In this document: positions 12,789 to 24,030 of the stretch, in pieces | Layout of the letters: each line of letters opens with the position of its first letter | Numbering within the stretch: position 1 is the first letter of the stretch | Assembly: GCF_037042905.1 (NCBI RefSeq) | Contig: NC_087251.1 | Span: 49,357,373-49,421,372 of the forward strand | From: Lytechinus pictus | Taxonomy: Eukaryota; Echinodermata; Echinoidea; Temnopleuroida; Toxopneustidae | Length of the DNA: 64,000 nucleotides | Direction: 5' to 3' | Position numbers and translations under genes: made by a program | Notes under the pieces: generated by a model | Told to the model about the DNA's origin: nothing | Seen by the model: only the letters and a program-made list of their open reading frames with translations | Databases searched by the model: none

Positions 12789-13783
12789 TATCATACCATG
12801 ATACCCTAGGAGTAGACTTGGTAAATCCATACTGTTTAGATGTTCAAACTTGCACTTAATTGTTTTGTTTTCAATATCAATTTTCATTCTACTCTTTGAT
12901 TGTGAATATTTGCTTTAATATTATTCTCTCATTTGTCTGCATATATTAAAACTGGAGTGAAATTCCCCTTTAACCATTGTTGAGTTTTAATGTTAGTTTT
13001 GCTGCCACTTCCGTCTTCCTGGGTTCTGTGAACATATATGTGTAGAAATACACAGTCAAAATTAAACATAAGAATGTACATCAAATGAGTTGCAATTCAC
13101 AGTCACTCTATCTTTTAAAAGCATAAACCAGTTACTTGTATATTGATTACATGCATTGCAGTATGAGAATTATTCTATGAAAACCCAATGTCTTCGGCTG
13201 GCATCCACTCATTATCGCTTCACCCAGGCCCAAACCCCTCCATCCCCGGAATTACTCCTGATTAATTTCCCGCAGAGTCCCCCGTTTCGATCACTGTATC
13301 GGGTTGCAGGCATGGAAGCCCAATAATCGTCGGGCAGGGCTTGCTGTGAGTTGGAGGCGGACCCGCTGACCCCCCTTCGCCCTGACGGGATCGCCCCTGC
13401 TGGGGCTGAAATGCCAAGGGGTGAGGGGTGAGGTGGAGGATGCTATAGAGACAGGGAGAAAGGAAGTGAGGGAGGGAGAATGGAACGAGGGGGGGGAGGG
13501 ATAGAGGATGGAAGATCGAGGAATGGACACTCAGGATTTTCTAGAATATGGCCAAATGTGTACGTTGCTTTCAAAGTTTTGTTTAAATTACCTTCAATAC
13601 TTTAATTCTTGTAAATACTATAAACTTGCCTTAACCGCAGTGCCCATTTGATGAAGAATTGTATCACTTGCTGAGTAATCAGGATGTGGTTGACATATTT
13701 CGGTATAAAGAGTGTTGAAGTTTAAATGCTTTAGATTTGTCAATTAAATATATTTTTTCACATTTTTTGTTTTCCACTTGCAG
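12789..13783. other. Meis intron upstream of homeodomain exon; GC-rich patch
   Basis: The last stretch of the intron. A GC-rich non-repetitive patch at about 13190-13540 stands out and contains a TGATTAAT homeobox-like word near 13259; it could be regulatory. The polypyrimidine tract and acceptor of the homeodomain exon are at 13745-13783 (ending CTTGCAG). Confidence 0.4.
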
Positions 13784-13842
13784 GTTTATCAATGCGAGGA
13801 GACGGATAGTACAGCCGATGATCGACCAATCAAATCGAGCAG
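13784..13842 (+). CDS. Meis: Meis homeobox exon: end of TALE homeodomain
   Basis: This exon encodes the end of a TALE-class homeodomain transcription factor of the Meis/homothorax family, a nuclear DNA-binding protein that pairs with Pbx and Hox factors. It starts after a strong acceptor (13745-13783). One split-codon base is followed by FINARRRIVQPMIDQSNRA, ending at a GTAAAT donor (13843). With the W completed from the previous exon this is recognition helix 3: WFINARRR contains the TALE-type Ile at position 50 and the invariant Asn51 and Arg53. The 59-nt length and split phases match the vertebrate MEIS exon as I recall it. It joins exon 22840-23033 in phase 1. The upstream exons (Meis N-terminal domain and helices 1-2) are outside the window. 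Vertebrates have several Meis paralogues; no orthology beyond Meis is claimed. Confidence 0.95.
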
Positions 13843-13967
13843 GTAAATCCGCCGTAGTAACTGTATTCAAGTCTCGTCGGCGTAAGTCATCACCTAGCCT
13901 CTCTCCAGGCTCGTCTCCTGGTATGTTGTGGGCCTCGACCGATCAGGCCATGGTCTGCAGCCAGTAA
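13843..13967 (+). CDS. Meis: Alternative in-frame extension of Meis exon
   Basis: Past the first donor (GTAAAT, 13843) the frame stays open to TAA at 13965-13967. Two more good donors occur: GTAAGT at 13882 and GTATGT at 13921. All three leave phase 1 and lie exactly 39 nt apart, so each can join exon 22840 in frame. They would add 0, 13 or 26 residues directly after the homeodomain. The first insert, GKSAVVTVFKSRR, is basic; the second is Ser-Pro rich (SSPSLSPGSSPG). Failure to splice would give a truncated tail ending AMVCSQ. Vertebrate MEIS2 has a known short isoform insertion at the same place, which supports real alternative splicing. Which forms are expressed cannot be told from sequence. 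Confidence 0.5.
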
Positions 13968-15537
13968 CCAAAATCAAAGAACCAACCAAAAAAAGAAAAT
14001 CAACCAGAATATCTGCAACTGACCTTCCACAGCCCCCTTGATCGACACACCTGAAAATATCCCCCCCCCCTCCCCTTCCCCTCCAACCCCAAACTTCACA
14101 AATGAATGGGAATAGGGATCTGAACCAGACCAGATTATGCTGTTTGTGCAACCAAATTTGTCTTGCCCGTAGCTCTGTTATTTCCTGACTTTTTACTTTT
14201 TGGTTGAAAATAATAATCAATTTTCACTTTACTTCGTAGTGACCTTAAAGCGACCACAATCAAAGGGGTTTTAATTGGAATTTCTGAAGAAAAAAAACTC
14301 TTGGAAAAAATCAAGGCCTTAAATTGTCTCGAATAGACCAATATTACTGATTATTATAATGACGATCTGTTGTGTAACATGAATGCCCTGTCAAATTTTC
14401 TCAAACACATCACACTTGCAATCATATAATTCAATAGAATTTATTTGGTAAAGGATATGTGATTGATATCCTGGTTTATCACTGTTTTGTAATTTTGTTA
14501 CAATAGACAGAGGCAGAATTTATGTTAATGAATCACACTTTTATAAGATAATGACTGAAACCCAGAGCCCTAAATCTCGCTGTTCTTTTCAGTCTCCCGT
14601 GTTAATGATCCCATTTGGAATGCTCCAAGACAAAATGCCCCTCTCCCAAATCTTGCATCAGCAAAAGTGCAGACACCCCTTCCCCCCCCCCCCCCTCCAA
14701 TTATTCTATGAATTTGTATGAAAGCAGGTTTTTACTTCACCTCATATTTGGATATGAAATACCCCATGATTTTACCCCAATTTTACCATTGCTGGCTGCC
14801 CTGGAAAAAATAAATTCTCCACCCAAATTCTTGCATCAGCTGAAATGCGCATCAGCATTTTGGATGGTGCTCCTGGCAACGGTGATGATGATGATGACAG
14901 CATGCTGCTCAAGACATTCATAAAGATTTTATGTTATGTTGAAATATGTTTTGTGAGAATTCTACACAAAGATTTATTGTTATCGATAGGATGTTTAAAC
15001 CTGGTATGTCAAAGTTTCTAAAAATTTTGGGACAGCTGGGAAAAAGCTAGATTTTAGAGTTATGATACAAGCAGCAACCTTTTGTTTCCTAGGAAGATAA
15101 TAATTAGGAGGTTGTTTTTAGACAATATTAAGTTGCCACGATTGCCATTTTTCTTAAATACAGCTTTTTCTTAACTGCCCTGAAAATGTGTAAATTTGAG
15201 ATTTTTAATCATGTAGATGTCTGTATCTCCCTAGCGACATTATGCAATGGTAGGAAACCAATATTATCCAAAGTTGTGTTATTAGAAGGAATATAATACT
15301 TTTCATTTGTACATAAAGTAGTTGTGCTCCAATTATTTCAAGATATTCATATTTATTCAAATAAGATGGCTGCACATTATGAAAGGTAAGGTGAAGAGAT
15401 CTCAGAGTACGCAGTCAGATAATGCAAGAAGCTCCTTGGATAATGCCTCAAAAATAATTCTAAACTTGATTCCTTTATACCTCAAATGAAACATATATTG
15501 TATTTCAGCTTGTATTTATTTTAATCACTCACTTTTT
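13968..15537. other. Meis intron, C-runs and unique sequence
   Basis: Poly-C tracts occur at about 14058-14070 and 14685-14697. No exon or transposon end is recognised, and the 60-110-residue frames here lack family similarity. Confidence 0.4.
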
Positions 15538-15539
15538 GT

Positions 15540-15880
15540 GTTAAGCCCTTGCAACTATTCATTCATTCATTCGCAAACAAGAGAAAAAAAACCTTCAATT
15601 GAAATTTCATCTGACTTTCAATTTCCAAGAGTATCGCTGCCCAGCCGGAAATCACACCAGTATATTCACACCGGAGAACGCATAACAAAAGAGGAGAACA
15701 AGCTCCGTCCCACGACAAGAATAGAATTACGTACACAAGACTTGCTCCAGCAATCGTGTAGAATAGAGAGAGCGGACTTTAGCGCCAATTATGACAAAGC
15801 TGTCACTTTTGGTGAATGGCGTAACGAATGAGGGGAATGTCAGGGGGTCAGAATGTAGCGCCACTTCAGTTCAATCTGGA
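15540..15880. promoter_or_regulatory. Candidate unique intronic element with MEIS motif
   Basis: A moderately GC-rich, non-repetitive patch open over 97 codons on the plus strand. It contains AGCTGTCA (MEIS TGACAGCT inverted) at 15798-15805. The frame contains the words IHTGER, which resemble a C2H2 zinc-finger linker, but no Cys/His finger surrounds them, so it is not called a gene. An enhancer is only a possibility. Confidence 0.2.
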
Positions 15881-15959
15881 GGCGAAATTCTCACTTATAT
15901 GATGAAAACCATCAATCACTACTTGCCTGCCTATTTCATTACAAACTTTGTCTTTTCCT

Positions 15960-16590
15960 CATTACCCCAATCTCCTTCTCATCTCCTTTCATCTCCATGA
16001 CTAGGCCTACAAGCTCTTATTCTCGTCAATGTAGAAAGAAAATATATCAGCCCCCCCCCCCATCTGCTCCTCATCTTATTTCATCTCCATGGCTAGGCCT
16101 ACAAGTTCTTATTTTAATCAATGCAGACAAAAAATGATCAGACCACCCCCCCCCCTCCATCTCATTCTCATCTTATTTCATCTCCATGACTAGGCCTACA
16201 AGTTCTTATCTTAATCAATGCAGACAAAAAATGATCAGACCACCCCCCCCCCCTCCATCTCATTCTCATCTTATTTCATTTCCATGGCTATGCCTACACG
16301 TTCTTATTTTAATCAATGCAGAGAAAAAATGATCAGACCACCCCCGCCCCTCCATCTCATTCTCATCTTCTTTCATCTCCATGGCTAGGCCTACAAGTTC
16401 TTATTTAATCAATGCAGGGAAAAAAATGATCAGACCCCCTGCCCCATCTCCATATCTTCTTTCATATATATGACTGGAACTACAAGCTCTTTCTCGTCAG
16501 TGCGAACAAATGATCAGACCCCCCATCTCATTATCTTATTTTTTTAAATGCAGAAAAAAATGAACACCAGAACCCCCCCCCCCCCCGATC
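15960..16590. repeat. Tandem repeat of about 100 bp with C-runs
   Basis: About six degenerate copies of a unit containing CTCATCTTATTTCATCTCCA, then GGCTAGGCCTACAAGTTCTT, then AATCAATGCAGACAAAAAAT and a poly-C run of 5-14 bases. Copies are closest in the centre (about 16080-16430) and degrade outward. No coding potential. Confidence 0.85.
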
Positions 16591-18155
16591 TACATCCTAC
16601 CATGTTTCTTACTATTTCTTTATAAAAGTGGGAGTGTATGGATTAATTGTTTTCCCCTAAAGTGGGATTAGGCCTCCTAGCAATTTTGACAATTTCACTT
16701 GAGCCGTTAATGTTTTCAAGTACTGAAAGAGAAGCCACATTTTTGGAGAGTGAAACAAATAGTATGAGTAATGCCTGGCGCTTGGCTTGTTTTGATACTA
16801 AAAATCATATATTTTCAACATTTGTGCTCATGGTGATATTGCTCAATTGTATGGAATTTCTTGGTAATGTTATTGAATTGAATGGTATGTTTTTAATTTG
16901 TAAGTCTGTTAGTCTGTTTTTGTTTATTTTTCATAAGTCTGTAACCAAAATATGTTGGTTAACTTTTGTTCATTTATTATTTTTATTTATTCAGAATGAC
17001 TTTCCTGCATTTAACTCCTTTTTCTATCTAATGAAGGAATAAAGAATATAATTGGAATTTTTTGATTGGCAGAAAAATTATGTTGCTTAATTCATTTAAT
17101 TTTGCAGACATATTTTCTAATTATAAGTCCTAGAGATATTACTGTTACTAATGGGCCTTATGGTGGATGGAAAAAATTGTCAAATAATCATATTTTAAAG
17201 AAAAAAAACAAGATTGCCTCCAAAGTTTTGTAGCTCCATTAATCAAATCAAGAGCTAATTGAGGTATTTTGAATGGAGGCATTTTGTCTGGGGTTTGGTG
17301 GCGGCACAGTCTGGTTCAAAAGGACAAGGCTTACGGATACACATGTTTCTAATCTGTAGCGGGTATGGGAGGGCTTCCACGTACCGGTAGTATTCATTTG
17401 TTGTGTAAACCAGAGTGGATGCGTCACAAATTACCAATAATTATGCATTTAGTTCAATAAATGAAATATGATAGGCAGAAGTAGTGTGTGGGTTTTTTAA
17501 GGGGCGGAGCAGGGGTAATGAGGGTATTGGTGCGTAAAGGGGAGGCCTATATTGTGAAATTGACAATATAGGAGGGGTATAGCAGAGAATTGGGTCAAAT
17601 ATGCCGTCCACAGAAGGTGAAAATGCTCCAGGAGATAAGTCAGGATTAGATGCTCTTATTAGTATGTGACGGGTGGTGGTGGTGGAGGGAGGGGAGAAAC
17701 GGGGGAGGGGTAATGATACAGTAGGCAATGATGGGTAATTATGTGAAAAGTCACCATGTTGCAATGTCAGGATTCAATGGGGAGGGGTATTGGTATGTAA
17801 ACTACAATTTGGTAGATTAATGATATAGGTTTTGGGCAACTGGGGCAAATGCATTACTCAGATGATGGGGAACTATGCACTAGCTGTAGCAAGTTGAATG
17901 AAAGAAAATCTGGATTGTGAGTAAGTACTTAAAAATGTTATGGTTGTAGGGGGTTACTGGAATAGGGGAGTGAATGGGATGGGTGGTGGGTGGATGATAA
18001 ACTGTTGATAGGATTGGGGGTTGTTAACTCAATCAATGAAATAGTAGATGTTGGTCAATTGTGCTGAATGCTTTGCATCGATACAGGGGTAGATGATCAT
18101 AGTCTAGTTCCCTTGCCCAGGGGATTTTTCTCTTTTTTTCTCAGTCTGTGCTCCT
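16591..18155. other. Meis intron, nothing recognised
   Basis: AT-rich to about 17230, then a G-rich stretch (about 17480-18060) with GGGGAGGGGTA-like words. Open frames (16647-17042 plus; 17441-17764 minus) are low-complexity and have no domain. Confidence 0.4.
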
Positions 18156-18159
18156 TTAA

Positions 18160-18761
18160 AGGTCAAGTCCACCTCAGAAAAATGTTGATTTTAATAAATA
18201 GAGAAAAATCAAACTAGAATAATGCTGAAAACTTCATCAAAATCGGATGTAAAATAAGGAAGTTATGACATTTTAAAATTTCGCTTATTTTTCACAAAAC
18301 AATTATATGCACAACTCAATGACATGCAAATGAGAGAGTTGATGATGTCCCTTACTCACTTTTTCTTTTGTTTTTTATTGTTTGAAATATAGAATATTTC
18401 AATTTTTACAGATTTGACAATAAGGACCAACTTGACTGAACCATAAAATGTTAAGGCGATGGTAATTCCACATATCAGGGAGGAATGAAACTTTGTTTCA
18501 AGGACAATGAGGAGAAAATGGGAATAAACCATTTTTCAGATAATGAAATACAAAAGAAATAGTGAGTGAGTGATGTCATCAGTCCCCTCATTTGCATACC
18601 GACCAGGATGTGCATAGAACTGTTTTGTGAAATTAAGCAAAACTTTAAATGTCATATCTTTCTTATTTTACATCTGATTTTGATGAAATTTTCAGTGTTA
18701 TGCTCGTTGGATTTTTCTCTTTTTATTCAAATCAACTTTTTGTTGGGGATGGACTTGTCCT
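18160..18761. mobile_element. TTAA-flanked MITE, GGACAAGTCC-type ends
   Basis: Begins AGGTCAAGTCCACC and ends GGATGGACTTGTCCT, with TTAA on both sides (18156-18159 and 18762-18765). Inverted similarity extends at least 130 bp inward, through motifs like TCAAAATCGGATGTAAAATA and ATGCAAATGA. It has no transposase. A second copy lies at 56622-57219 and a degenerate relative at about 43199-43677. I recall this as an abundant sea-urchin repeat family. Confidence 0.85.
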
Positions 18762-20293
18762 TTAAAGATCACCTATCAATGATTCTCCTAAAACTCCACT
18801 CTGAAGAGAGTGTTGAAATTTAGCTTTTTATGGTATTAGTTAGAAGTCAGTTTAGGAGTGGCATTGTTTTCGCTACCAAAAACTGATAGAACTTTAAAAA
18901 TGAAATCAAAAGAGAAATTACTTAATTTAATAAAAAATGAAAAATATATGTCCACGTAGCCATAGAAAATAAATGTATGGCTGAATAGTTTAAAGAAAAA
19001 AGGCAGAATTTATGAGTTATTGAAGGTCAAGTAGACGTTGGATGTGAATGAATCTTTTAAAGCCCAACGATTCCTTTCTTCTTTTACAAAAAAAAATATT
19101 CAATTTCTTTCAAATCTGGCATCAAAACGAAGAAGAGAACTCGAAACCCTGTTCTCTGTGTCTCTACAGACTTGGGGTGTCCTTGGATTGGGTTTAATTT
19201 TATTGGATGAGATAATTAAAGGTGGAGACACTCATCTTCGAGTCACATCCTGACCGACCCACTTGTCCACCGGCTAACCCTGCCCCCAAAGAACCCAGAA
19301 CTGACAGCTACGTCAAACTACGCTCACGCTAATTTGTCCGATAGCATAAACAGGTTCACTATGAGATGCGCCTGCCAAATGGGGAGGAATGAAAAAAGAT
19401 GGAGAGAGAGAGAGAAAAAAACAAATAAGATGAATTTCATTACAAGGATTTGATGATTGTATTTTTATGAAAAGACAGTTAGGTATAAAAATAACAGAGA
19501 AATGTTTTTTGTGTATGTCTTTAGTGAATTGGATGTGGTGAAGAAGAACCATGAATCGGTCCTGTGCTCCATCATGGATTTCTTATCTAGGACTGGCTTG
19601 CTATTTTTGATCACAGGTGCACCTATAATATTTGCAAAGAAAAACAATCTTTAAGAGGGGAAAATAAGATGATATGAAATCATAGACAGAAAATTCTTTG
19701 AAGTAGGGATAGATATTTTAAAAAAAATTAATCAATCTTTTGGAGTTTTTTAAGGAAGGGGTTGTTGTATACTTATTATGAGAATTGCTTTTTATGGACA
19801 GGTTTTTTTTTTTTCATTTTACTAAGAATGCACTTTCTAAAACAGCAATAACCAGATAATCTAGAATTAAGTTCACCTTTATTCAATATTTCTTAAAAAT
19901 ATATTCTATAAAGACTGAAAATGATAATCCATCAACATAACCCTTTTTTTAGGAAGGGGTTGTAGTATACTTTTCAACTGTTCAATAATAAGGTTTTATT
20001 CAATCTTTTTTCAAGATATATTTTTTTCAGAAACTAAAAAAAGAAAGATACTTCATCATCATAGGCCCTATATTAAGTCGTCAAACAAGGTTTCGGCCAG
20101 GGGTCTTTGTTTTTCCATATTTGATACCCATATACATGACAAGTCCATCTTATGGGCAATATAAGAAATTTTCATCATGCCACAGTTTTTTTAAATACAA
20201 AGATCTAAGAGATTAAAATTAGATGTCAAATGCATATAGGCCAACATAATTTTATCTATGTATACGGTAAATGCATACTTTTTATACCCCTAT
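18762..20293. other. Meis intron with local duplication and a possible regulatory patch
   Basis: A GC-richer patch at about 19040-19380 contains TGACAGCT next to a CRE-like TACGTCA (19302-19315). A degenerate direct duplication of about 200 bp spans about 19749-20070, marked by AAGGAAGGGGTTGTTGTATA and its partner near 19951. No exon is recognised. Confidence 0.4.
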
Positions 20294-20617
20294 AGGTCTG
20301 TTTTCTGAAGTCGGGTTTAACCTAGACCACAGTCTAACTCTGTGCTGAAATTGTAGGGAGCCAAAAATTCAAAAAACCTGTTTATATTGTATATTTCTTG
20401 TGTTTACTATTTTGTTTCCTTTTGCTTTCATAATGAAGAAAAATACTTCAAATCACTTCTGTTATCATTCCCAAACAATTATGAACAATTTGAGTATCAA
20501 AAGAGTTAATAAATTGGGTGTGTACTGTTAGGGATTTGTACCCCAATTGGCTCAGCATAGTTAAACCACAACTTTAAACCAGGGTTTAATTTAAACCCGA
20601 TTTCAGAGTACGGGCCT
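20294..20617. mobile_element. MITE-like element with inverted ends
   Basis: AGGTCTGTTTTCTGAAGTCG at the left is mirrored at the right by CCCGATTTCAGAGTACGGGC plus CT. A second inverted pair, TTTAACCTAG and GTTTAA words, lies inside. No ORF. TSD unclear, possibly TA. Confidence 0.6.
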
Positions 20618-21094
20618 AAAATGAGCTAAACTTAGATCTTTACTTTTTGAATGAATGTGCTAACAATGACAGAGAAACAAACATTACTTGATCATGGGTT
20701 TAAAACTAGATATTCTGATTTGGAAACGTGGCTAAAAGAAACACATCCCTCCCATCAGATACAATGTTGTTTTGCATTCACATCTTAAATCTCCTTGAGA
20801 AAGGAGCCTGGCATCCTGAACCTTGGTAATGTTTAGAAGGGTCATCTTAGGTCATGTAGGGTCATTTGAGGTCATGTCAAGGGGTCACTGAGATAGTGCC
20901 TTTCTCTGCAAGAAAATGGGTGCTCTGATTATTTTTCGAAGGCAATGCTGAAAATATTTGGAGAATCCCCTTTGGGTATAAACATTTGACTCTCTTTCTC
21001 TCTCTCTCTCTATTACCCTCCCACAGCTTTCTCTTGCTCTTATCCTCTCTCTCTCTCTCTCTCTGTATCTCCATCTAAGTATCTTCCCATTTCT

Positions 21095-21128
<34 letters not shown>

Positions 21129-22252
21129 TCTTTTCATCTCTGTATCTTCCCCTTTCTGCTCATCTCTTATCTCTTGTGCTATAATGTGTGAATCCAGGAT
21201 TTCATAATGAGGGGGGGGGGGGAGGGGGTAGCAGCCCAGAAAATTGATCAATTGTTTGTTTGGCAACAATCTTTTTAGAAGGAGAGAGGGATAAGAAACA
21301 TAAAAAACATATTCGACCTAGTGGATAAGATTATTTAGTTATTTAATTCTTACCCCTTCTATAAAGTGTAATGTAGGCCTATTTCTGATATCTTGAATGG
21401 AACTTAAAAGCCTACTGCGATTTTTTTTTCAATCCCATTCTGTAAAATTAACTTTTGTTACATACTTCTAACTACTCTATATATTGATTCTGCCAGAAAG
21501 AGAAGAGTTGCTATTTTTTTTCCACAAAGGAGGGTGTAATCATAATTGCTAGAGGTCAGTTGAGGTCATCTCAGATGGAGAATTAAGCTCCAGTGAGGAA
21601 TGTTTCTGTTGAACTTCAACTTGTCTTACTCCCATTTTGCAGGGTGTGCCCATTCTGCCCCAGTCCAAGGGCATCTGGATTATGTTTGGTTGGAAATGAA
21701 ATTTGAGAGTTGTTTACATAGAGACCCAATATTACTTGAGAGTAGAGCAGAAAAAAAAGGATAACTCTTGGTCCATTAAATATGGAATATTTCCAATACC
21801 AACCATATCAAGAAATTGAGCATGTATTCTCTTGTTGTTTCACTCAGTTCTTCTCTCATGTCTCTGTATTTTACTTGTATCTAACTTCCCTTTGGGCCTT
21901 TTCTCTCTCAGTCTCTATCTACTTGTCTGTCTATCTATCTGTCTGTCTGTCTGTCTGTCTGTCCGTCCGTCCGTCCATCCAACTATCTATCTATCAATAT
22001 ATATGTCTGTCTGCCTGTCTATCTAACTGTCCATCCATCCATCCATCTGTATTTCTATCTACCTCTCTATCTCACATGCCTTTTTTTTCTTGCCTTTTCT
22101 CCTTTTTTTTCTCCACTCACTCTACATGTTCTTTCCTCTTTCTCTTATTCACAAATACACTCTTCATTATTGGATTTCATCCAAAAAAGTCTGCCTTTCT
22201 CCTTTTCAAATCAGACTATAGTGACAAATATTGACCTCCAGATGGCGCTCAA
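20618..22252. repeat. Intron segment with TC and TCTG/TCTA microsatellites
   Basis: Dinucleotide TC tracts at about 20993-21130, a G-run at 21210-21222, and a tetranucleotide TCTG/TCCG/TCTA tract at about 21905-22065. The 150-residue plus-strand ORF through the last tract (Leu/Ser/Val repeats) is a microsatellite translation, not a gene. Confidence 0.8.
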
Positions 22253-22324
22253 TAACAAATTGGGCTCTTTGGAACAAGTGAATGGCTCCCTAACAAATTG
22301 GGCTCTTTGGAACAAGTGAATGTC
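22253..22324. repeat. 38-bp direct duplication
   Basis: Two adjacent copies of a unit beginning TAACAAATTGGGCTCTTTGG, at 22253 and 22291, nearly identical and therefore recent. Confidence 0.8.
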
Positions 22325-22519
22325 TCAAAGGATTTCATTTGATCCCTGATCTGCTTTTTGAAGCAAGGAGTGTAAAATGATTTTCTACAGCTAAATTTGA
22401 TCTATCAATTGTATAATTGTAAGAGAAATTTGCTATTGATTGCAAATGTTTTCTTACCACACCCCCTTAGACAATTGCTCAAGATAATCTGAATGAAAGA
22501 AAAAGAATTGTGATATCAA

Positions 22520-22776
22520 CACATGGTCTAGTTGTTCTGACACTCTCCTTCCAAACAGAGGGTCGTGGATTCAAATCCTAGCCATGGCATGTTTTCCTTC
22601 AGTAAGAAATTTATCCACACTGTGCTGCACTCGACCCAGGTGAGGTGAATGGGTACCCGGCAGGATTAATTCCTTGAATGCACGAGCGCTGAAAGGCCGG
22701 GGTAATAATGATAACAACGCGCCTCGGAATAGATGTTTCTAGATAGATGGCGCTATACAAATGCCTATTATTATTA
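22520..22776 (+). mobile_element. tRNA-derived SINE with ATT tail
   Basis: The tRNA-like head has an A-box-like TGGTCTAGTTGTTCTGAC (22524) and a B-box-like GGTCGTGGATTCAAATCC (22561). The body contains CGACCCAGGTGAGGTGAATG and GGTACCCGGCAGGAT, ending in GCGCTATACAAATGCC and a short ATT tail. The body and tail match the element at 42770-43062. It lies just upstream of the last coding Meis exon. Confidence 0.8.
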
Positions 22777-22839
22777 AATTCATTTTGCATCTTGAAAACT
22801 CATTGTTTAAATTTATGATGATATTTTGTTGTTGTCCAG

Positions 22840-23033
22840 TTCCAGGGATGTCAGGTGGCATGGCATACAGTCCTGACGGTCAGCCTATGGGTGGATTCAT
22901 GATGGACGGTCAACCAGGACCCCCCATGCACCATCACCTTCGACCTCCGGGGTCAAACGATTGTGACCCCAGACAGCATCTTTACTGAGTAGATGTAGAT
23001 AGAGATAGATGATGCACACGCCTCATAGCTATG
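22840..23033 (+). CDS. Meis: Meis C-terminal exon with stop and 3'-UTR donor
   Basis: The acceptor TTGTTGTCCAG ends at 22839. Completing the split codon from 13842 gives Val, then PGMSGGMAYSPDGQPMGGFM and MDGQPGPPMHHHLRPP, ending RQHLY before TGA at 22986-22988. The AYSPDGQPMGGFMMDGQ core closely matches the segment that follows the homeodomain in vertebrate MEIS1/MEIS2, and the QHL ending recalls fly homothorax. This region follows DNA-binding and contributes to transcriptional activity in the family. The tail is short compared with long MEIS isoforms. A strong donor (ATG|GTAAGT, 23034) lies 45 nt after the stop, so transcription continues into a 3'-UTR intron. CDS part is 22840-22988. Confidence 0.92.
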
Positions 23034-23055
23034 GTAAGTTACTCAATTCAATTAA

Positions 23056-23310
23056 AAGGGAAGGTCACCCTGACGAAAAGTTTGTTGTAAAAATAGCAGG
23101 AAAAAAGTGATAGAAAATACGACATTTCATTGATTTTTTACCATATGATATGTAGCAATGCTGCTTGCATATGATGTCACAAATCAAATGATCAAAACTC
23201 TAATAACTTTTTTATTCTTTGATGGATTTTTCTCAAACTTTCGCCAATATTTTTTATTATTGTTTCTGCTATTTTTACCATAAACCTTTTTGTCAGGGAT
23301 AACTTCCCCT
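23056..23310. mobile_element. TTAA-flanked 255-bp MITE in Meis 3'-UTR intron
   Basis: Starts AAGGGAAGGTCACCCTGACG and ends GTCAGGGATAACTTCCCCT, with TTAA at 23052-23055 and 23311-23314. Terminal inversion is about 25 bp. It begins only 22 bp beyond the Meis 3'-UTR donor. No coding capacity. Confidence 0.8.
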
Positions 23311-23454
23311 TTAATTGATATTCAATTCAAATTCAGCTGTATTTAGTCACACGCAAAATATAAAGATGGTAAATTAATAATGCTGACCTATGACAAAAGG
23401 AAGCAACTCTATAGAATGAGTTTCTTAGTAAATGAGGAACCTGTGTCACAATTT

Positions 23455-24030
23455 TATGTAGAAATAACCCAGGGGAGGGGGGGGGCACTTACATTGACGA
23501 GTGGATACCATGCGCGACCAAAAAAAACACGTAAAGAGGATGTCTTTTTCAAGATGGGCACGTTACGTACTTAACATAATAAGGGTGTCAAAAACACAAA
23601 AATAATGAAAAATGGTATCTATTTTTGCTAGGAAGGCTACGTGTTTAGGGTCAAATTTGCGAGGGTTTAAAAAATTAAGACTAAATGTTTTATAAAGGAT
23701 GTACTCTTTGCCCCAAGAGTCAACACTACGTGTTAAAAGTACGATTTGCGCGAGGTGTGGCTGTACTAAATCTAATGATGTAGGTATCGGTAAAACCGAC
23801 GACCGACGACCGTGACATAACAATTGAAATATTGTTGTACTTGTTTAGGGGTTTGATTCATGGAATACTTGCCAATAGTATCGTTTTGTTTCTAATAATT
23901 GTTAAGGGTGGGGTTCACACGCCAATACTTGTTAAGAGGTGCATTTTCAGAATATGGAAAATATGTGTTTAGGGTGCTTTTCGAGACCCCATGGTCGCGC
24001 TCATCAATGGAAGTGGCCCCTTCGGGAAAA
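23455..24030. repeat. Dispersed repeat, unknown class
   Basis: Contains GGGGGCACTTACATTGACGA, ATACCATGCGCGACC and several ACTTGTTTAGGG / ACTTGTTAAGGG-type words, and ends in AGTGGCCCCTTCGGG. I recall the same word order as an abundant interspersed repeat in sea urchins and other marine deuterostomes. No inverted ends or intact ORF are visible, so the class is left open. Confidence 0.5.

Noticed and set aside
1..13783. Earlier Meis homeodomain exons
   Set aside because: I looked for exons encoding the HPYPSEEQK-type loop and the segment ending in VNNW; none was seen, so they are presumed to lie left of the window.
15538..15831. Zinc-finger-linker-like IHTGER in a 97-residue ORF
   Set aside because: No Cys2His2 residues at finger spacing on either side; the match is six residues and likely chance.
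16647..17042. 131-residue hydrophobic plus ORF that might be a membrane protein
   Set aside because: Phe/Leu/Ile-rich because the DNA is T-rich; it lies in a Meis intron without splice signals and matches no family I know.
9581..19309. Enrichment of MEIS motif TGACAGCT in Meis introns (9581, 15798, 19302)
   Set aside because: About two occurrences of any 8-mer are expected on both strands of 64 kb, so three is not enrichment by itself.
21782..22234. 150-residue plus-strand ORF rich in Leu, Ser, Val, Cys
   Set aside because: It is the translation of a TCTG/TCTA microsatellite and pyrimidine-rich flanks; a second frame is also open.
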